64,000 nucleotides of DNA from Biancaea sappan. Taxonomy: Eukaryota; Streptophyta; Magnoliopsida; Fabales; Fabaceae. A program made the translations under genes and the position numbers. The notes under the pieces were generated by a model, which worked only from the letters and a program-made list of their open reading frames with translations, was not told the origin of the DNA and did not search any database. The stretch's first letter is position 1. Every line of letters starts with the position of its first letter. The stretch lies in contig CM073496.1 of the NCBI GenBank assembly GCA_037074585.1, positions 50,409,001 through 50,473,000 of the forward strand, written 5' to 3'. Shown here piece by piece: positions 47,723-61,100 of this stretch.

Positions 47723-49317
47723 TTATTATCGACCTTCCAGTCCGCTGTGATTTGAATGCCAGTGGGGATTTACTAAGTTTCCTCGCCATATTGAATGCAT
47801 TTATATTATGTGAATACTGACATTAGGAATGTTGGAACTTGTGTCCAGATAATTTTTATTAAGGTTTGTATATTATCTTTGGAGTATTATAACTATTTCA
47901 AAGCTTTATTGTAAATCATCAGATCATGCATGTTTGTCTGATTCCATTAGGAGCGTTGGCATTGATTCAAGATCTTATGTAACTGATTGGAAAAATAATT
48001 TGCTATATTCTTTTCCGCCTTAGTTCTTTGTACTACATATGAAGCTGGCGCCAAAGTCTTGAAATTGTTAATTTCCGGAAAATGTTTGTCTTAATGTAGA
48101 CAGGTCAACTTAAAAATGTGATGGGAGAAAACATATCTATCAGCGGCATCTTTAATCTGTAAATTGACTAACTATATTCATATACCTGTCTTATAATATT
48201 TAATTCTTTGGTCATCATCCACAAAATAATACTGGTAGGTCAAATTAGTCAATTCTCATATAGTCAATCTTAGCATCACAAGGGCTTTCTGCCTATGAAC
48301 GAGGAATTCTGCACACCCATGGTTTGATGTTACTGCTGCACTAGGTGTAGCAATGATGTAGCCTACGGAAATTCGCACCCAAGACTCAAGAAGCTTTCTT
48401 TTGTGTTTAGGGGTGTTTAGTAGGTGGAGTGATAATAGGGGAGAGATGGAGAGGGGGATAACAAAAAAGATAATGAAAAATTGTTGAAGTTAATTTTTTA
48501 AAAAATATTATTTTTTTAAAATGGAGATATTTTAGTAAGGTATTTTATTTTCATTATTTTTCTTTTTCATTTTTTCGTACTGAATATATTCTATATCTAC
48601 ATAGGAGAAAGTAGCGTAACTATGTGTGGGTAGACTTTTTTATTTTTTGAATTGAAGTATAACTATAAACTTAGCAAGTTAGTTTTAAAGTATAACAAAA
48701 ATGAATTTAAGAAAAATTTTAAATATATCAGATTTCAATGATTTTTTCTAAATATATTAACTGTCAATGATGTTTATTTTATAGAATATAAGATATTTAT
48801 TTTTTAATATTTTGAAATTCTTTTATTAAAGTTATATATAAATTGAGAAATTGTAGTTGTTAGTTTTTGACAATGTATTTTTTTAACTATTTGATTCTTA
48901 AATTTTTTAATTAATTTTAAAATTTCTGATTTATCATTCATTAGTCCTTAATTGATTTAAAAATTGATAAAAAACAGTTGTAAAATTTTTAAAAATAAAT
49001 TATATACTTCTAAGATCGAGAAATTAAACAATTAGAGTATTTATTTTTTTTAGAAACTTTTTTCGTATATTATTGTAGAAAAGGATAAAATATAATTTAA
49101 TTTTATGGTTTTTATTTTTCTTTTAATGCGAAATTTTAACTACAGGGCAGCAAGTGAGTATACTGAATAGATTGTTAGAAACAAGAGGATGGAATACCAA
49201 AAACGTAGTGCATGCCATTTCCATTAAAACTGCATCTCTTATCCACAACCCAACGCTTATTGCATCCATCGCTCTTCTCTCTTCCCTCTCTTTGTGTACT
49301 TCCCCGATGAAGCAGTC
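47723..49317. other. NF-YB 3' UTR and intergenic
   Basis: The first 300 bp are probably the 3' UTR. From about 48700 the DNA is AT-rich with no gene. A GGGGTGTTTAGTAGG stretch near 48410 resembles a MITE end, but no partner end was found. Confidence 0.4.
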
Positions 49318-51561
49318 ATGAACGCTGCACTGCTTCAACCTCCATTCTCTTCTGCCTTGTCTTCATCTGCAGCCTCTAACCCATACCCTCTTCACTGCCC
49401 TTCTCCTTTCAATTTCACCACCATCTCTTCCTCCCCCTCCAAATCCTCTCGTTCCTTTCTCGTTGGTGCCACTGCCAACTACACCACCCCATCGGACCTT
49501 TCTTTGATTACCTCCACCACCACCACTTCCGACCCCGCTATCGAATCCCGAGATCAGCAGCTGCTAGCACTCTTGCGCCAAAGGAAAACAGAAGATGCCT
49601 GGATTGCCTACACCCACTCTCCCCACCTTCCCAACCCCACTTGTCTAAGCCGCTTGGTGTCTCAATTATCCTTCCAAAACACTCGCTTAGCCCTCACGCG
49701 CGCTCAGTCCATAGTCACGCGCCTCCGTCATGAGCGCCAGCTCCACCGCCTGGACGCCAATTGCCTCGGCCTACTCGCAGTGGCCGCTACCAAGGCCGGC
49801 CACACGCTCTACGCCACGTCAATCGTCAAGTCCATGCTTCGCTCCGGTTATCTTCCCCACGTCAAGGCCTGGAGCGCCGTCGTCAGCGGCCTTGCATCTT
49901 CCGGCGACGATGGTCCCACTGAAGCGCTCAGGCTTTTCAAAGCGGTTATCCAGCGCGTCCGTAAGTTCAATGACCTTCACTTGGTTTCAGACTCGCGGCC
50001 TGACACGGTTGCTTTCAACGCCGCGCTAAATGCGTGTGCAAACTTGGGTGATGGTAAGAAGTTCTTGCAACTGTTTGATGAAATGCCCCAATATGGTGTT
50101 AAACCTGATGCCTTGACTTATAATATAATGATAAAGCTATGTTGTAAAACTGATAGAAAAGACTTGCTCGTGTTTGTATTGGAGAGAATCCTTGAAGTGG
50201 GAATTCCTCTATGTATGACTACGTTGCATTCCCTAGTTGCAGCTTATGTTGGTTTTGGTGATTTGAGGACAGCAGAGAAGATAGTTCAAGCAATGAGGGA
50301 ACAAAGAAGGGATCTTTGCAGGATACTAAGGAAGTCCAATTCAGAGAACTTGGATGGTAGTGAAACTGATGATTCTGTTTTCAAGAAGTTGCTTCCAAAT
50401 TTGGTAAATCAGAGTGATGGTGAGCCACCATCGTTGCCAAAAGTATATGCACCCAACTCCAGAATGTACACCACTCTAATGAAAGGTTACATGAAGGCAG
50501 GTCGAGTCACCGATACAGTGAGGACACTTGAGGCGATGCGACGTCTTGATGATCGCGCTAGTCATCCTGATCATGTGTCCTATACCACTGTGGTTTCAGC
50601 ACTTGTGAAGGCAGGTTCAATGGATAGAGCTCGTCAAGTACTTGCTGAAATGATAAGAATTGGTGTGCCTGCAAATCGGATTACCTACAATGTTCTCCTC
50701 AAGGGTTACTGCAAGCAGCTGCAGATAGAACAGGCAAGGGAATTGCTCAAAGAGATGGCTGATGGTGCAGGGATACAACCTGATGTGGTTTCCTACAATA
50801 TTCTGATCGATGGGTGTATATTGGTTGATGACAGTGCTGGGGCTCTTGCGTTCTTCAATGAGATGAGAGCAAAGGGAATAGCTCCCACGAAGGTTAGTTA
50901 TACAACTTTGATGAAAGCTTTTGCTTTGTCAGGTCAACCAAAGCTGGCTCACAAGGTCTTTGATGAGATGCTCAATGACCCTCGAGTGAAGGCTGATACA
51001 ATCGCCTGGAATATGCTGGTTGAAGGATATTGTAGGCTGGGATTGATTGAAGAAGCAAAGAAAGTAATTGAAAAGATGAAGGAGAATGGATTGCACCCTG
51101 ATGTGGCCACTTATGGAAGTCTAGCCAATGGGATTGCATTAGCAAGAAGACCTGGAGAGGCACTTCTGCTTTGGAATGAGGTGAAGGAGAGGTGTGGGGT
51201 GGATAAGGAAGGAGGCAAATCTGAATCATCTATTGCGCCATTGAAACCAGATGAAGGGCTTTTAGATACTCTGGCTGATATCTGCGTGAGGGCTGCTTTC
51301 TTTAGGAAGGCCCTGGAAATTGTGGCTTGCATGGAAGAATATGGGATTTCCCCCAACAAGATCAAGTTTACTAGAATCTACGTGGAAATGCATTCAAGAA
51401 TGTTTACGAGTAAGCATGCTTCAAAGGCTAGGCAGGACAGAAGAAGTGAGAGGAAGAGGGCAGCTGAGGCGTTTAAGTTTTGGTTGGGATTGCCTAATAC
51501 TTATTATGGAAGTGAGTGGCGGTTGGAACCTATTGATGGCTATGACTCTGATTCGGTTTAA
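49318..51561 (+). CDS. HCF152: Chloroplast PPR protein HCF152
   Basis: Intronless, 747 residues from the ATG at 49318; the frame is open a few codons further upstream but without an ATG. The first 70 residues are Ser/Thr/Pro-rich, as in a chloroplast transit peptide. P-class PPR repeats of 35 residues fill most of the rest, for example from residue 226 (PDTVAFNAALNACANLGD) and again around PDVVSYNILIDGC and IAWNMLVEGYCRLGLIEEA. The C-terminal block with RKRAAEAFKFWLGLPN, YYGSEW is specific to HCF152. In Arabidopsis this protein binds the psbH-petB intercistronic RNA and is needed for petB transcript processing and stability, and so for the cytochrome b6f complex. No DYW or E domain is present, as expected. 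It is convergent with MCM8, stops 603 bp apart. Confidence 0.95.
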   Translation: MNAALLQPPFSSALSSSAASNPYPLHCPSPFNFTTISSSPSKSSRSFLVGATANYTTPSDLSLITSTTTTSDPAIESRDQQLLALLRQRKTEDAWIAYTHSPHLPNPTCLSRLVSQLSFQNTRLALTRAQSIVTRLRHERQLHRLDANCLGLLAVAATKAGHTLYATSIVKSMLRSGYLPHVKAWSAVVSGLASSGDDGPTEALRLFKAVIQRVRKFNDLHLVSDSRPDTVAFNAALNACANLGDGKKFLQLFDEMPQYGVKPDALTYNIMIKLCCKTDRKDLLVFVLERILEVGIPLCMTTLHSLVAAYVGFGDLRTAEKIVQAMREQRRDLCRILRKSNSENLDGSETDDSVFKKLLPNLVNQSDGEPPSLPKVYAPNSRMYTTLMKGYMKAGRVTDTVRTLEAMRRLDDRASHPDHVSYTTVVSALVKAGSMDRARQVLAEMIRIGVPANRITYNVLLKGYCKQLQIEQARELLKEMADGAGIQPDVVSYNILIDGCILVDDSAGALAFFNEMRAKGIAPTKVSYTTLMKAFALSGQPKLAHKVFDEMLNDPRVKADTIAWNMLVEGYCRLGLIEEAKKVIEKMKENGLHPDVATYGSLANGIALARRPGEALLLWNEVKERCGVDKEGGKSESSIAPLKPDEGLLDTLADICVRAAFFRKALEIVACMEEYGISPNKIKFTRIYVEMHSRMFTSKHASKARQDRRSERKRAAEAFKFWLGLPNTYYGSEWRLEPIDGYDSDSV

Positions 51562-52164
51562 TCACTTGCAACGTGAGTGCCAGTGCAATGTTGGTACATA
51601 ACACTAGATACCAATGTTAGTATAGAAAAGTATATGACACTAGAGTAGACACCAATGTTAGTATTTAAAAAGAAAAAAAGTGATTGAATTACAGTAAAAA
51701 TATGATGAGTCGATTACTACAAAGTTACACGTCTTTTATGAGTTATGTTTTGTTAAATGCCTTCAAATCATTGTAATAGAAAGTTACACCTGCCCATTGA
51801 AGTGATATAAAAATAATGCTCTAAGAAAGTTAAATGCTCTTGTTTTTCTTTTTAAATGAAGGCTCAACTGCTATATACAATATATTTGTTTTCTAATATA
51901 ATGCCTGAGGTAATTGTCACAATCTCGTGTACTAAAGCACAGGTTCGTGTGCTCTTGCTGGCTGCTGCTAAAACCTATCTGTTACAATCTCAGAACTTTA
52001 AACATAGGGGGTGCTTAATTAAGACATGACATGGCAGACTACATGATAGTCGCTACTAGATGAAGCCGCTAGCAGGACATACAAAAAACCCGTAATGCAC
52101 ATCCCTGATATAGCATCCAGATAATCTTCAGTATAAGGCAAAATGGGCATCGCGTAACTTCACA
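51562..52164. other. Shared 3' intergenic region of HCF152 and MCM8
   Basis: Holds the 3' UTRs of the two convergent genes. No other feature seen. Confidence 0.55.
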
Positions 52165-55100
52165 TTAGCCCTTTGACCTAGATGATTGGCTTCGTGTATA
52201 TGAGGAGGACAACACCTGAACAAAGTACAAAGGAAGCCTTGTCGTTAGACTTGAGGAGACAGGATATATGGCTTAATTCTCCAGGCTTAGAATCCGCAAT
52301 AAGAGGATTGTCAACGTAATTTACCCATCTGCCACTGAAAGACTAAGAATTAATCTGTTCATTGACAAATTCAGCATACAAAACACAAGCTGAATTATGA
52401 TTTTATGAGAAAGCTATCTCGTAATTGGGCCCAGCAATGTTTTGATAAAACTCCAATCTAAGCAGATAGTTGAAATGACTACAGCTATGGATAGAGTTTT
52501 TATATTCAAGTCGTAGACTCGGAATTTACACAGAAACTAAAGATGCATAAAAGATGTTTTGCTCCATTTACGACGAAAACTGCTAGAGAAGTAGAATGCC
52601 ATCGTACCTGATATGTCTTTGGACCCTTTTTGAGTAGATAACCAACGCTGTTTAAATTTTCGATGAAAGTGTCAATATCAGGAACTTGAAGGCCAATCCT
52701 ATCTGCCAGACTATATATTTCCTGAAAAGCGACAAACCTCCATCACTGCACATAAGAAATAAACACGAGGAATTACAGATAAAAAGAGCACATACAGATA
52801 TTGAAAAGCAATCTTTCTGCTGTAACTCTGATTGTTTATTGAGAGCACTTAGGAAGCGTTTCGCCTCTTTCTGTTGACTCATCCCCCCGCTACGGCCAAA
52901 ATCCACAAAGCCATGCTCATCAACGAATTTATCGTACAGGGATTCTTTCATTATTTCAACAACATCCTGCACAACGGTAATGTCATCACAAGAAAGATTC
53001 AAGAAAATTCATGACAAAAAATTAGGTCATTCTGAATTTATATATATATATATATATATATATACAAGAAACAGTCAATTAGCAACATACTTCACTTGAT
53101 TCAATTTTCGACACGATCCTCTTGGTAAAAGGAACTCTTTTATAATTATTGGGATAAATTACGGCTACCTCTCTGAAATTTGATTAATTTATGCCTGGTA
53201 TTTTTTTTTTTTAAATTATACTTGACTCTTCTAATTTTTTCAGTTAATGAAATTAACCTTCTAGTTCACCATGAACTTAAACCGTTTTTGCAACGTCTCA
53301 AAGTTAGATGTCGAAGATCTACATATATTTCATGTGAAATAATTATGAAAAATCTTGGAACCCAAGCCTAGAAGTTGAGAAATAACTGAGACTTGCATCT
53401 TACTAACCTAGGAGGTATGGCTACATTATTCAGGTCACTCTAACAAGTAAAACTAACCATCGCATCCTGGGCCGTTATTTCTTCTCTCAACTCTAGGCGA
53501 GCTCGAGCTTCAGCCAGCCTCACCAGACTTTCTAGTTGCCTTGCTGTTATCGGTGTACCATCAGCTGAAGTATTATGATCTCTTAGTTTAAGGTAAAACT
53601 TTTGTAGGATTTCTGCCGCTGGCTTGGACATCCTGATTAAGAGGAAGAGGCGGGGATCAATTAAATCTTACAAGGTGCCTAAGGGAGAAATTATGCTAGA
53701 ATCAGAAAGTAGATTTGGCATCACATCACCTGGGAAAGACATAACTCCTTGTATAAGCAATGTATTTTCGAAGAAGTTGAATTGGCAACGGAACAAAATC
53801 ACCATCTCTTTGTGGGTCAAGTCTCAACCGTGAAACTAAAGAACCAGATCTAACACCCAAATCTACGCCTTCGGCATTATGTGATACCATGGTTCTTGAA
53901 TCAGAAGGTAAATCTGGTCAAAATGAACAGTCTCCTTAGCGAATTTGGATCAAATAATTAGTAGGATGCTCTAGAAAACACAAAAATTCAAGCAAGAGGG
54001 AGTGAGGAGGTAACCTCCACGTCGCTTTTTAACAGCTGGTGAGTGTTGTCCAGTCCCAGCATGAAGCTGCACAATACAGTTGAATCATTCATCTTCGGTG
54101 CCAGCAAAACGACGTACAAACATAGAATTGGAAACTTTGGTGTCATTCTCATCAACCGTGGATGAGATATGGTACCTACTGGCGGGATAGTTGAAAAATG
54201 ACAAGGCAGAATAACTTACTGACATGATGTGCTCTGAGACTCGCTTGTCCAAAATTTCATCAGGTTTGTCCAGCAGTATGAAAACTAAATCAAACCGGGA
54301 CAGCAGTGCAGCACTCATTTTCAAATTTTCATTCACAGTCTTTGCACGGCTGGAATTGGATTATGAATTTCATTATATAGCTTCTTTAATATAAAAAAGT
54401 CATGCGAAATTGCAAAATTCATTGAAACAAATAGATTGCTTGAATACATGACTTAGAAATAGTGACAACGAAGACATAACATCATACAAATTTCGTAACA
54501 AATTAAAAATTCAAAGATAGCTATTTCATTAAAATAGAGAAAAAGGCAAGAGATATTACTCATTTTTATCTAATTTATTACTATTTATTCAGAAACTTTA
54601 TCGTGATAATCCAAGACAGGAAATCAAGAAAAGTATTGTTCTGTAATAATATAGTGGGAATAAGATGTGAACAGAAGAAATTACTTATAATGACCACCAA
54701 CTGGATTTGCTGCCGCTAAGACAGAAGTTCGAGCTGATAAACTTGCTACCAATCCTGCCTTTGCAATAGAGACACACTGCTGTTCCATTGCCTCCAGTAG
54801 AGCCTGTATTTACCGTAAGTGGAGGCTCAAGTTATTGGAAATTGATCACCAGACTAGCAGAGAACAAACCTGATGTTCTGCTGACATTTTATCGAACTCA
54901 TCAATGCAACACAATCCACTGTCAGCCAGCACCATGGCTCCTAAATTCAATCATTATTCAGAGAAAATGTGAAATATGGAATTATATTTTCTGAAAGACA
55001 GTAGAAAAAGCTGTTACACTCGATTCAATCCTTATGCATCTAAACAGAAAATATCTATTTTATGTTCTTGAGTGAAGAAGTAATTAAGAGAAAGAAAAGG

Positions 55101-58100
55101 AAAAAAAAAAAAAGGAGGATAAGAACCTGTTCGAACAACCAGAATGGGAAAAAAAAGTATCGCAACAGAAGAAAGGAAAAAAGTCATTCAAAGTACGAAC
55201 AAACAAATAGTTATATTATTTTTGCTTTATTTTTTTTTTCTAATTACTAAGTGATAACATCAAAAGTAGGAACTACATAGATATAAATTAACTAAACAGC
55301 AAGTAACTTCATAAGCATTTAAAAGCATCAGAAAAAGGCATCATAGAAGTGTAAGTTAAATACATGCTTGAGAGTGTGTGGGTGTATTTGAGTATCAGTT
55401 GGTATCTGGTATTGGGTACCGGGTATTTAAGAGAAGTTTCTGTGTATTGTAAAAATTTACACATAGTGTTTTCTCTGGTTGTCATTGACAACGGTCGTGG
55501 TTTTTCTCCGATTTTGGAGTTTCCACGTTATTTTCTAGTGTTATAATTGTGAGTATTGTTTCTTGTTATTTCTCTAGTTTATTTGTGCCAAGGTATTTTT
55601 CAAGGGGGAAAGGTGTTTTTTCCCAACAAGTGGTATCAGAGGCTATGGTTCGGTGGGATGTTAAATTCTTAGTATGCTCTTGTGGTTGCAGCTTTGTCTG
55701 ATCTTCCACAATCAGAAAAGAATTGTTCCCGGTTGCTTGAAGATTGTTCTTGATTGCTGGGTTACTGGAACGAAGTGTGGTATTGTGAAAGTGCATGTAT
55801 AGGAAAGTTCTGGCTAAGGAAAGACTAGGTACTTAAGGGTGTCCATTGTAACTAAACTCTCTTTCCTGAGAACTTACCTGGTGTACTATTTACAGTTGTG
55901 TTCACTATTCCAGTATACAGTTGCAATGTCAAATTTTTCCAGCGCGATGAGATTTAACATAGAGAAATTTGATAGGAGGATCAATTTTGGCTTGTGGCAA
56001 GTACAAGTCAAGGATGTGCTGATACAATGTGGGTTATACAAGGCGTTGAAGGGGAAGGTTTCCAGTAAGGATTTTGAAAAGAGCGGATCTAGTATGAGCG
56101 ATGAAGATTGGGAGGAACTAGATTTGAGAGCGGCAAGTACAATTCGTCTGTGCCTCGTCAAGAATGTTCTTGCAAATGTGCAAGGAATATCAACAGCCAA
56201 AGAACTCTGGGAGAAGCTCGAAGGGTTGTATCAGGCGAAGGGTATCTCAAATCAATTGTTACTGAAGGAACAATTTCATACGCTTCGTATGGAAGAAGGT
56301 ACAAAAATATCAGATCAGCTCAGTGCTCTCAATGGTATCGTATCTGAACTAGAGGCTGTCGGAGTCAAAGTTGATGATGAAGATAAAGCGTTAAGGCTCA
56401 TATGGTCTCTTCCGTCTTCCTATGAGAATATGAAACACATTTTGATGTATGGGAATGAGACTCTAAACTTCGAAGAAGTTGTCAGTAAAATTATTTCTGA
56501 GGAGAGAAGGTTAAAATGTGAGGGTCACTCTATACCTTCGTTAGACTCAATGGCGGTAGCTAGAAGTGAGAGTAAGGGGAAGAAGAATATGGGTAAGAAT
56601 GTGACTTGCTGGAAATGTGGAAAGTCTGGACATGTAAGGAGAGATTGTCCAGGTGGAGAAGGTTCGACAAAAGGCTCCGAGGAAGATGTAAACTCTGTCT
56701 CTCATTGCGGGGGAGGAATTTCTCTGAAAAGTGAGAAGTTTGAATCCTCATGGCATGTCCGCATTGCCATGAAAGAGGATGAGTTGCTACTAGCGGGTCC
56801 ACTATTGCACATGGGCATTGGTTGGCATTGATACAAGATATGTAGTGGGATGATGTCGATGGCTGAAGAACTTCCAAGAAGAGCCAACATTGGAAGTTGC
56901 ACCATAAATTTTTCAGCAGGAATTTTTTAACATGTACCGAGATGAAATTCCTCGAATTGGTTAATTCTTGGTGGATATACTCTTTTATGGTGGAGTATGG
57001 TAGTTCTTAGAACTATGATTATCGGTATAGACAATGAATCAGCAGGTGTGGTTACTTTCAATCAAGGTGGAGATTTGTTGAAAATAATTAATTGAAAGTA
57101 GTGGGACCCACAAGAAGAAAATTTGCAATGTGAAGGAGGTTTGATGGAAGTCCCACATCGGTGGGTTTTCAAAAAATTGCTTGGCAACTAGGCTATATAT
57201 AGAAGCTTTACCTCCTTGTATTTTTTGTACCAATACAAGACACATTAACTTGTATTTAATTCTTTCTTTCTTTATACTCTTGTTCTAGAGTGATGAGAGA
57301 TGTAAGTTAAATACATGCTTGAGAGTGTGTGAGTGTATTTGGGTATCAATTAGTATCTGGTATTGGGTACCGGGTATTTAAGAGAAGTTTCTGTGTGTTG
57401 TAAAAATTTACACATAGTGTTTTCTTTGGTTGTCGTTGACAACGGTCGTGGTTTTTCTCCGATTTTGGAGTTTCCACGTTATTTTCTAGTGTTATGATTG
57501 TGAGTATTGTTTCCTGTTATTTCTCTGGTTTATTTGTGCCAAGATATTTTTTAAGGGAGAAATGTGTTTTTTCCCAACAAGAAGCAACTCATAGCTCTTG
57601 GCCAGCTTGTGATTTGAAAACTTAGGCTCCTGACTAATTGAACCTACACTTTCAATCCTGTGAGGTAATGAGATCAGTTTATATTGAAGCAATGAAAACA
57701 AACATTCTTCTTTGTAATGATTTTGTCTCTGTTCATCAAGTTAGGAGGCAAGCATCAAAATCATGCTAAAGGCCAGACAAAAATGGTTTTTATGGGAGCT
57801 TGTAGCTGTTGGATGTGGCTTACTATCAAACTAAAACATTCAACATACAGAAGCAAGTATTTTTCAAGTATAGAACAAACGAGAGATCAGAATCTCTATG
57901 AAGAAGCAGAAGTTAACTTAGAATAACACAATTAAAAGTAATAGTTTGTAAACAGCTATCAAATATGGCCAATCACAAATAACCCTCCAATTCTAGAATC
58001 AGTGTTCACATAGAACCAGAAGATCAGAGTTTTATTGAGTAGAACCAAAGAAAGCAAAATATATACCAGCCTCAAAAGCATAATCACTTGTCATAGGATC

Positions 58101-61100
58101 CTTAACTACAGCTACTGTGAGGCCGGCCTTGGTTGTGCCATTACCACAGACATAGATTCCTCGTGGAGAAACAGCTGTTGCTGCTCGTAGCAACTGGCTT
58201 TTACCTAGTCCAGGATCACCTAGCAAATTGAAATTACAATGCTACAAGTTGGTCATCTCATCTCCAAGACCTCTGGTCGTTTCACAATAATTTCTTTAAC
58301 TACTTAAAGAAAAATTTGCCATAAATGTAAGAAAACCAAGATTCCAATTCTGTTTAAAAGGCAAGGAAAAGACATTTTATACCAACAATTATGACATGGA
58401 TGTCTCCTCTCACAGGAACCTTATTCTGATCCATAGAATGTTTTCGTACACCTCCAAATAATGCCAGCGTTATTCCAGCTATCAAAATAACAGCAAACTA
58501 ACATTATATCACCATTATTTCCAATTTCAGAACTCATGCTTAAGGACCATCATTTATGCACCTGAGGAAGCAAGTGATCAAAAGCTAACAACATTATAAC
58601 CAATGAGCTAATTATTAAAAAAGATTGCAGACCCTATGTAGGATATTACCCTCATGTTTAACATTTTCAGCTACTAAGATGAAAGAAAATGTAATGGCAC
58701 ATTTCATTAGATGTATAAACAGAGATTTACCTTTAACAACCTCATGGCCATAGATGGATGGGCATATAGATTGAAGTATTTGCCGAAACAAATCTGAACC
58801 GTGCTCCTTTGAAAATTTCACAATAAATTCTAAATCCCTGGAAGAAAATGAAAATAAGTCAAGCAACTCAGCTGGTCTTGCTTTGGGATTACAGTCTAGC
58901 AAATCCTCAGTTGTAGACTGTGATTTGGAATTTTGTATGGAAACAGCTTCAAGATACAGATAGTAAAATCCTTGGTTTCTGTTCTTTGATCTTCCTGCAT
59001 AAACACCAACAAGCTGCATTAGATGTAGCCAAATGCAATTTATCTCAGTGAACATCAAGAAATAAAGAATAGAAAATGGAATGGTATTGAATAGTTCTTC
59101 AAATAAAATCTTCCATAACGTCGTTATCTTTGTTCACGAACCTGTGTTGCTTTCATTTCAATATCCATGTAAGGGTTAACAAAGAGTACCGTGATCAGTG
59201 GATAAGGGGAAAAAATAGATTTCATACCTCCTCCAATATCCATGTAGGAATTAATTCCTCTTATAATTCCAGTAACAGTCACGACATCTCCAGGTATGCA
59301 TGCATCAACAAGATCTTGGATAAGCTCACATTCTACTGTTCGAGGCACCCGTCCTTCTTCATGGTCTTCAGGTTTTAGTAGTTCTTGCAGCCTGGAGCAG
59401 CAAAATAGTTATACAACAAAGTATGAAAACTCATTTATGCATTAATGAAGGGTTTTGAGAAACTGAAACTCCCACAAGGGTGAATAAGGAGTTTGAAATG
59501 ACTTATGCAGAAGAATACAGGTTAGTGAGAAAGCATTATGGCCTACCTTATTTTTTGAAAATCAATTGTCTGAGCCTTTGATCGCAATGGATTAAGGATT
59601 TTGCTCTTGCAGCCATTCAAATTGCAAATTGATGGTGGTGAATATTTTCCATCAGGAAATATGCGCCTAATTCTTTCTTTGCACTTTCCACATTCAAAAC
59701 TCATTTCTACCACAAAAGGCCTGACAGTGCTGGCTTTCACAACAGTACCACGCACAGAGACAAGTTTGTCTGCCAAGTCCCCATATGTTATACTCTGCCT
59801 TTTTTCTTTAAGCATAGGAAAGCTTCAACAGTGGTAAGTAAGAAAAACAAATCACTACATGAGGTATTATGATATACCAATATATGCTGCTTTTAAGTTT
59901 TTCAGAGAAATCATAGTTTCAGGACAGTTATGCAGACGGATGCCTACTTTTGCCGCATCCTCGAATTTGTCATTCTCCCATTTGGTAATAAGAACCTGTT
60001 TCCAATTTTTAGGTAATAAAAACTTGGCCCAACACATGGTAGACATGTTTTTATGGATGTGGCACCTCTCCAATACCCCAAAAGTATGGAGCTCTCCAAT
60101 ACTTTCATTTAGGCTATCCGATTGAAGCTACGGACGGCCCAAGTTGCACAAGAAGTCTGACAGAAACTAAACTAAATAAACTAAAAAATTTATAGGGATC
60201 GATTTAAATTTAAAACAAAATATATTTTAAAACAAGAGATCTAGATGAAGTTAAATATAATTTTAGATCAAACAAAAGACTAAAGAAAAAATCTTAAATA
60301 GAATCCTAGGTGGATAAACTATTTATTGGGCAAACGCTTCAGCGATCAAGTGCGACTTGGACTGCTTGTGGCTTCAATCAAATGGCTTAGGTGAAATTAT
60401 TAGAGAGTCTCATACTTTTGGGTGGAGAGGCGCCGCATCCTGTTTTTATGCAACAACAGAAGAGACTTTAAGCAAATTGGTAATTTTCACACCTTGTGAA
60501 CTGCAGCGCTCATGCATGACAGAGCGATTTTAGGTTTCTCCTCTAACATTTTATAAAATTCCTCAAGATGACATGTATTTTGGAACTGCTGGAAATCAAG
60601 TGACAAGACAAAGCTGCCGTCATGATTTTTTACCTGTCAACATAATTAAAAATCGTCATCACAGTGATGCCTTTTGAACTAATATCAATACAGCTAACAC
60701 CAAGGGTGTTTTGAAAGCATTGGTCCCCGTAGGGTTGCAATAAACCATGTCAATCCAGAGGTTAACCGAAACTAGAGCGGGAAAAAAGAAAAGAAGAAAA
60801 CCTGTCTAGTTATGTAGTCATATTATCGGCAACTTGAATAACTATAGAACATAACGAATTCCATGTAATTAGAAATGGACCAAATGGTAAGATCCTAACT
60901 GCTTATGACAACTTCGACATATCTCTTGCTTTTTTACGTTCTTAACAAATGAATTCGTTAAACGTTAATTAAGCACTGAGAACAAGATAAGGACTGACCG
61001 CGTGCTCGTTATATCTAAATTTTTGTCTATACTATAAAGATCAACTACCTCAGAATCCATATTAAAAAATATCAACAAATTATAATAACTCCACCGCTGG

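Larger units (their letters stand above)
55350..57579 (+). mobile_element. Ty1-copia element, gag only, in MCM8 intron 8
   Basis: Flanked by a perfect AGAAG duplication (55345-55349 and 57580-57584). It has a primer-binding site TGGTATCAGAGG (55631-55642) and a gag gene, but protease, integrase and reverse transcriptase are missing. A polypurine-like CAAGGTGGAGATT ends at 57075, before a full LTR starting TGTTG. It lies antisense to MCM8. The 2230-bp element is non-autonomous and would need proteins from a relative. Confidence 0.88.

Noticed and set aside
55062..55250. Lys/Arg-rich open frame in MCM8 intron 8
   Set aside because: Purine-rich low-complexity intron sequence.
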